Source of the DNA: a virus | Direction: 5' to 3' (one strand) | Virus record (IMG/VR): IMGVR_UViG_3300048837_002337 | Span: 1 to 57,622 of that record | DNA length: 57,622 nt | Part shown: positions 57,172 to 57,622 of the stretch, piece by piece | Numbering within the stretch: the stretch's first letter is position 1 | Layout: the number at the start of each line of letters is the position of its first letter | Program-made: the position numbers and the translations under genes | Notes under the pieces: model-generated | Told to the model about the DNA's origin: nothing | Seen by the model: only the letters and a program-made list of their open reading frames with translations | Database searches by the model: none

Positions 57172-57622
57172 GCGGCGCGCCAACTTCAGACGCCGAGAAT
57201 AGGCCAGCCGCAGGCGTCCAGCCCATGTCCCATAAGTCTCGCAACACGGTTTCAAGGCCGAGGCTGACATGCCCGGCGACGTTTTCGAGGAAGACCCATT
57301 CCGGCTCGACTTCGCGGACGATGCGGGCAACGTCTGGCCAGAGGTGGCGTTCGTCGTCTGCCCCCTTCCGCTGTCCCGCGGCGCTGAAAGGCTGACAAGG
57401 GTATCCTGCGATGATGGTGTCGATCGCTCCCCGGAAAGGACGCCCGTCGAAGGTGGTGACATCATCCCAGATCGGGGCGGGAGCGAAGTATCCGGCGCGC
57501 TGGCCTGCGATGATGGACTGTCTGGGGTAGTCCTCCCATTCGACAAAGCAGCGGGTGTGGAATCCGGGTTCTGCGAGCATGAGGCCAAGATCAAGGCCAG
57601 CGCCTCCTGCGCAGAGGGATAG
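56159..57622 (-). CDS. DNA cytosine-5 methyltransferase, 5' end cut by window edge
   Basis: The frame runs off the right edge, and in-frame codons there read LSLCAGGAGLDLGL, which is motif I for SAM binding. Motif IV PCQPFS (57383-57400) carries the catalytic Cys, motif VI is ENV (about 57280-57288), motif VIII is GAPHERLRVF, and a C-terminal LLGNGV (about 56280-56297) fits motif X. The part between is the target-recognition region. Codon usage is poor after about 57140, where the WPTP frame takes over. It would protect phage DNA by m5C. The start codon is outside the window. Confidence 0.85.
   Translation of the reverse strand, partial: LSLCAGGAGLDLGLMLAEPGFHTRCFVEWEDYPRQSIIAGQRAGYFAPAPIWDDVTTFDGRPFRGAIDTIIAGYPCQPFSAAGQRKGADDERHLWPDVARIVREVEPEWVFLENVAGHVSLGLETVLRDLWDMGWTPAAGLFSASEVGAPHERLRVFIVAHRYDIQHARGVDGGGDRGAAKGCQVANAGQGQALHGKRLRAESGRSGGDVAHRSNAGLSCTRGDTQHGGAVGQPSNCGREEVAHADGRNAGTERQQRGRQLGLLAEGGGIGAGAVANASVGRRAGSCQGQDQQPRGAETIGAGDAMVNAPRIGRGEGRAEPDLRGGRDTASGTDGAMADASGAERQEIVTGQRDAGGWQDPHGHSALRRGTGLFPPGPGDRSGWADTLATAPYLAPATSLGDCLAWARDVAAAVEVAGQAAAEPDLRRMAHGLAARSRALRLLGNGVCPLAAGHAFRSLASSHGLRALDLDATDGDCGADADGPFRG

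Noticed and set aside
57172-57594. Upstream extension of the WPTP frame (TTG start)
   Set aside because: The Ser/Thr/Pro-rich sequence is the shadow of the well-coded methyltransferase motifs IV to VIII.

Overview
The window looks like a nearly complete temperate podovirus (prophage or phage genome) of a high-GC alphaproteobacterium, most likely a Rhodobacterales host. The evidence is the GC-rich coding with strong G/C at third positions, a P22-like set of head and tail-accessory genes (750-aa portal, scaffold, coat, gp4-like and gp10-like tail factors), a lambda-like genetic switch, and an integrase module. No host gene, tRNA, rRNA or CRISPR array was recognised. The right edge cuts the 5' end of a DNA cytosine methyltransferase gene.

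Layout. 1-6.5 kb, leftward: a small protein, tyrosine integrase, excisionase-like protein, small zinc or coiled-coil proteins, a DEDDh exonuclease, RecT, and several short genes, mostly joined by ATGA or similar overlaps, behind a leftward promoter near 6.53 kb. 6.5-7.7 kb, the switch: three 17-bp operators at the left promoter, a lipoprotein gene with its own promoter, the S24/LexA-type repressor, two more copies of the same operator, and a rightward promoter that would give a leaderless cro-like mRNA. 7.7-15.8 kb, rightward: DNA-binding and zinc proteins, a DUF2303 protein, a VRR-NUC nuclease, an adenine-methyltransferase-like protein, replication-type winged-helix and DUF1376 proteins, and an internally deleted PAPS-reductase-like gene. 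15.8-31 kb: terminase subunits, portal, scaffold, coat and tail-accessory genes. Between portal and scaffold sits a cluster of small genes that includes an Acb2-like (anti-CBASS) and a Tad2/DUF2829-like (anti-Thoeris) protein.

31-44.7 kb is one 4541-codon polyvalent gene. Its product has, in order, a virion-type N-terminus, a glycine-rich membrane-like region, a ParB-like domain, a JAB/JAMM-like motif, an SF2 helicase, an N6-adenine methyltransferase, associated domains, a HExxH peptidase-like motif and a long C-terminus. The helicase-methyltransferase core recalls the P1 DarB antirestriction protein, so the product is probably packaged and injected. Three small genes appear to be overprinted in the +1 frame, exactly where the giant frame turns into low-complexity linker.

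44.7-55 kb: fibre and adhesion genes (pyocin-knob fibre, a fibre with sixteen 22-aa repeats, an SGNH hydrolase tailspike) and a lysis cassette (holin-like protein, N-acetylmuramidase, embedded Rz/Rz1 spanins). 55-57.6 kb, leftward: accessory proteins and the cytosine methyltransferase. Its 3' two thirds is overlapped on the same strand by a second frame with six WPTP-like repeats and better codon usage.

Together the genes describe a temperate phage with several layers of counter-defence: injected DarB-like modification functions, separate DNA methyltransferases, two candidate nucleotide-signal sponges and a possible surface lipoprotein. All functions are inferred from sequence read by eye; no database search was run.
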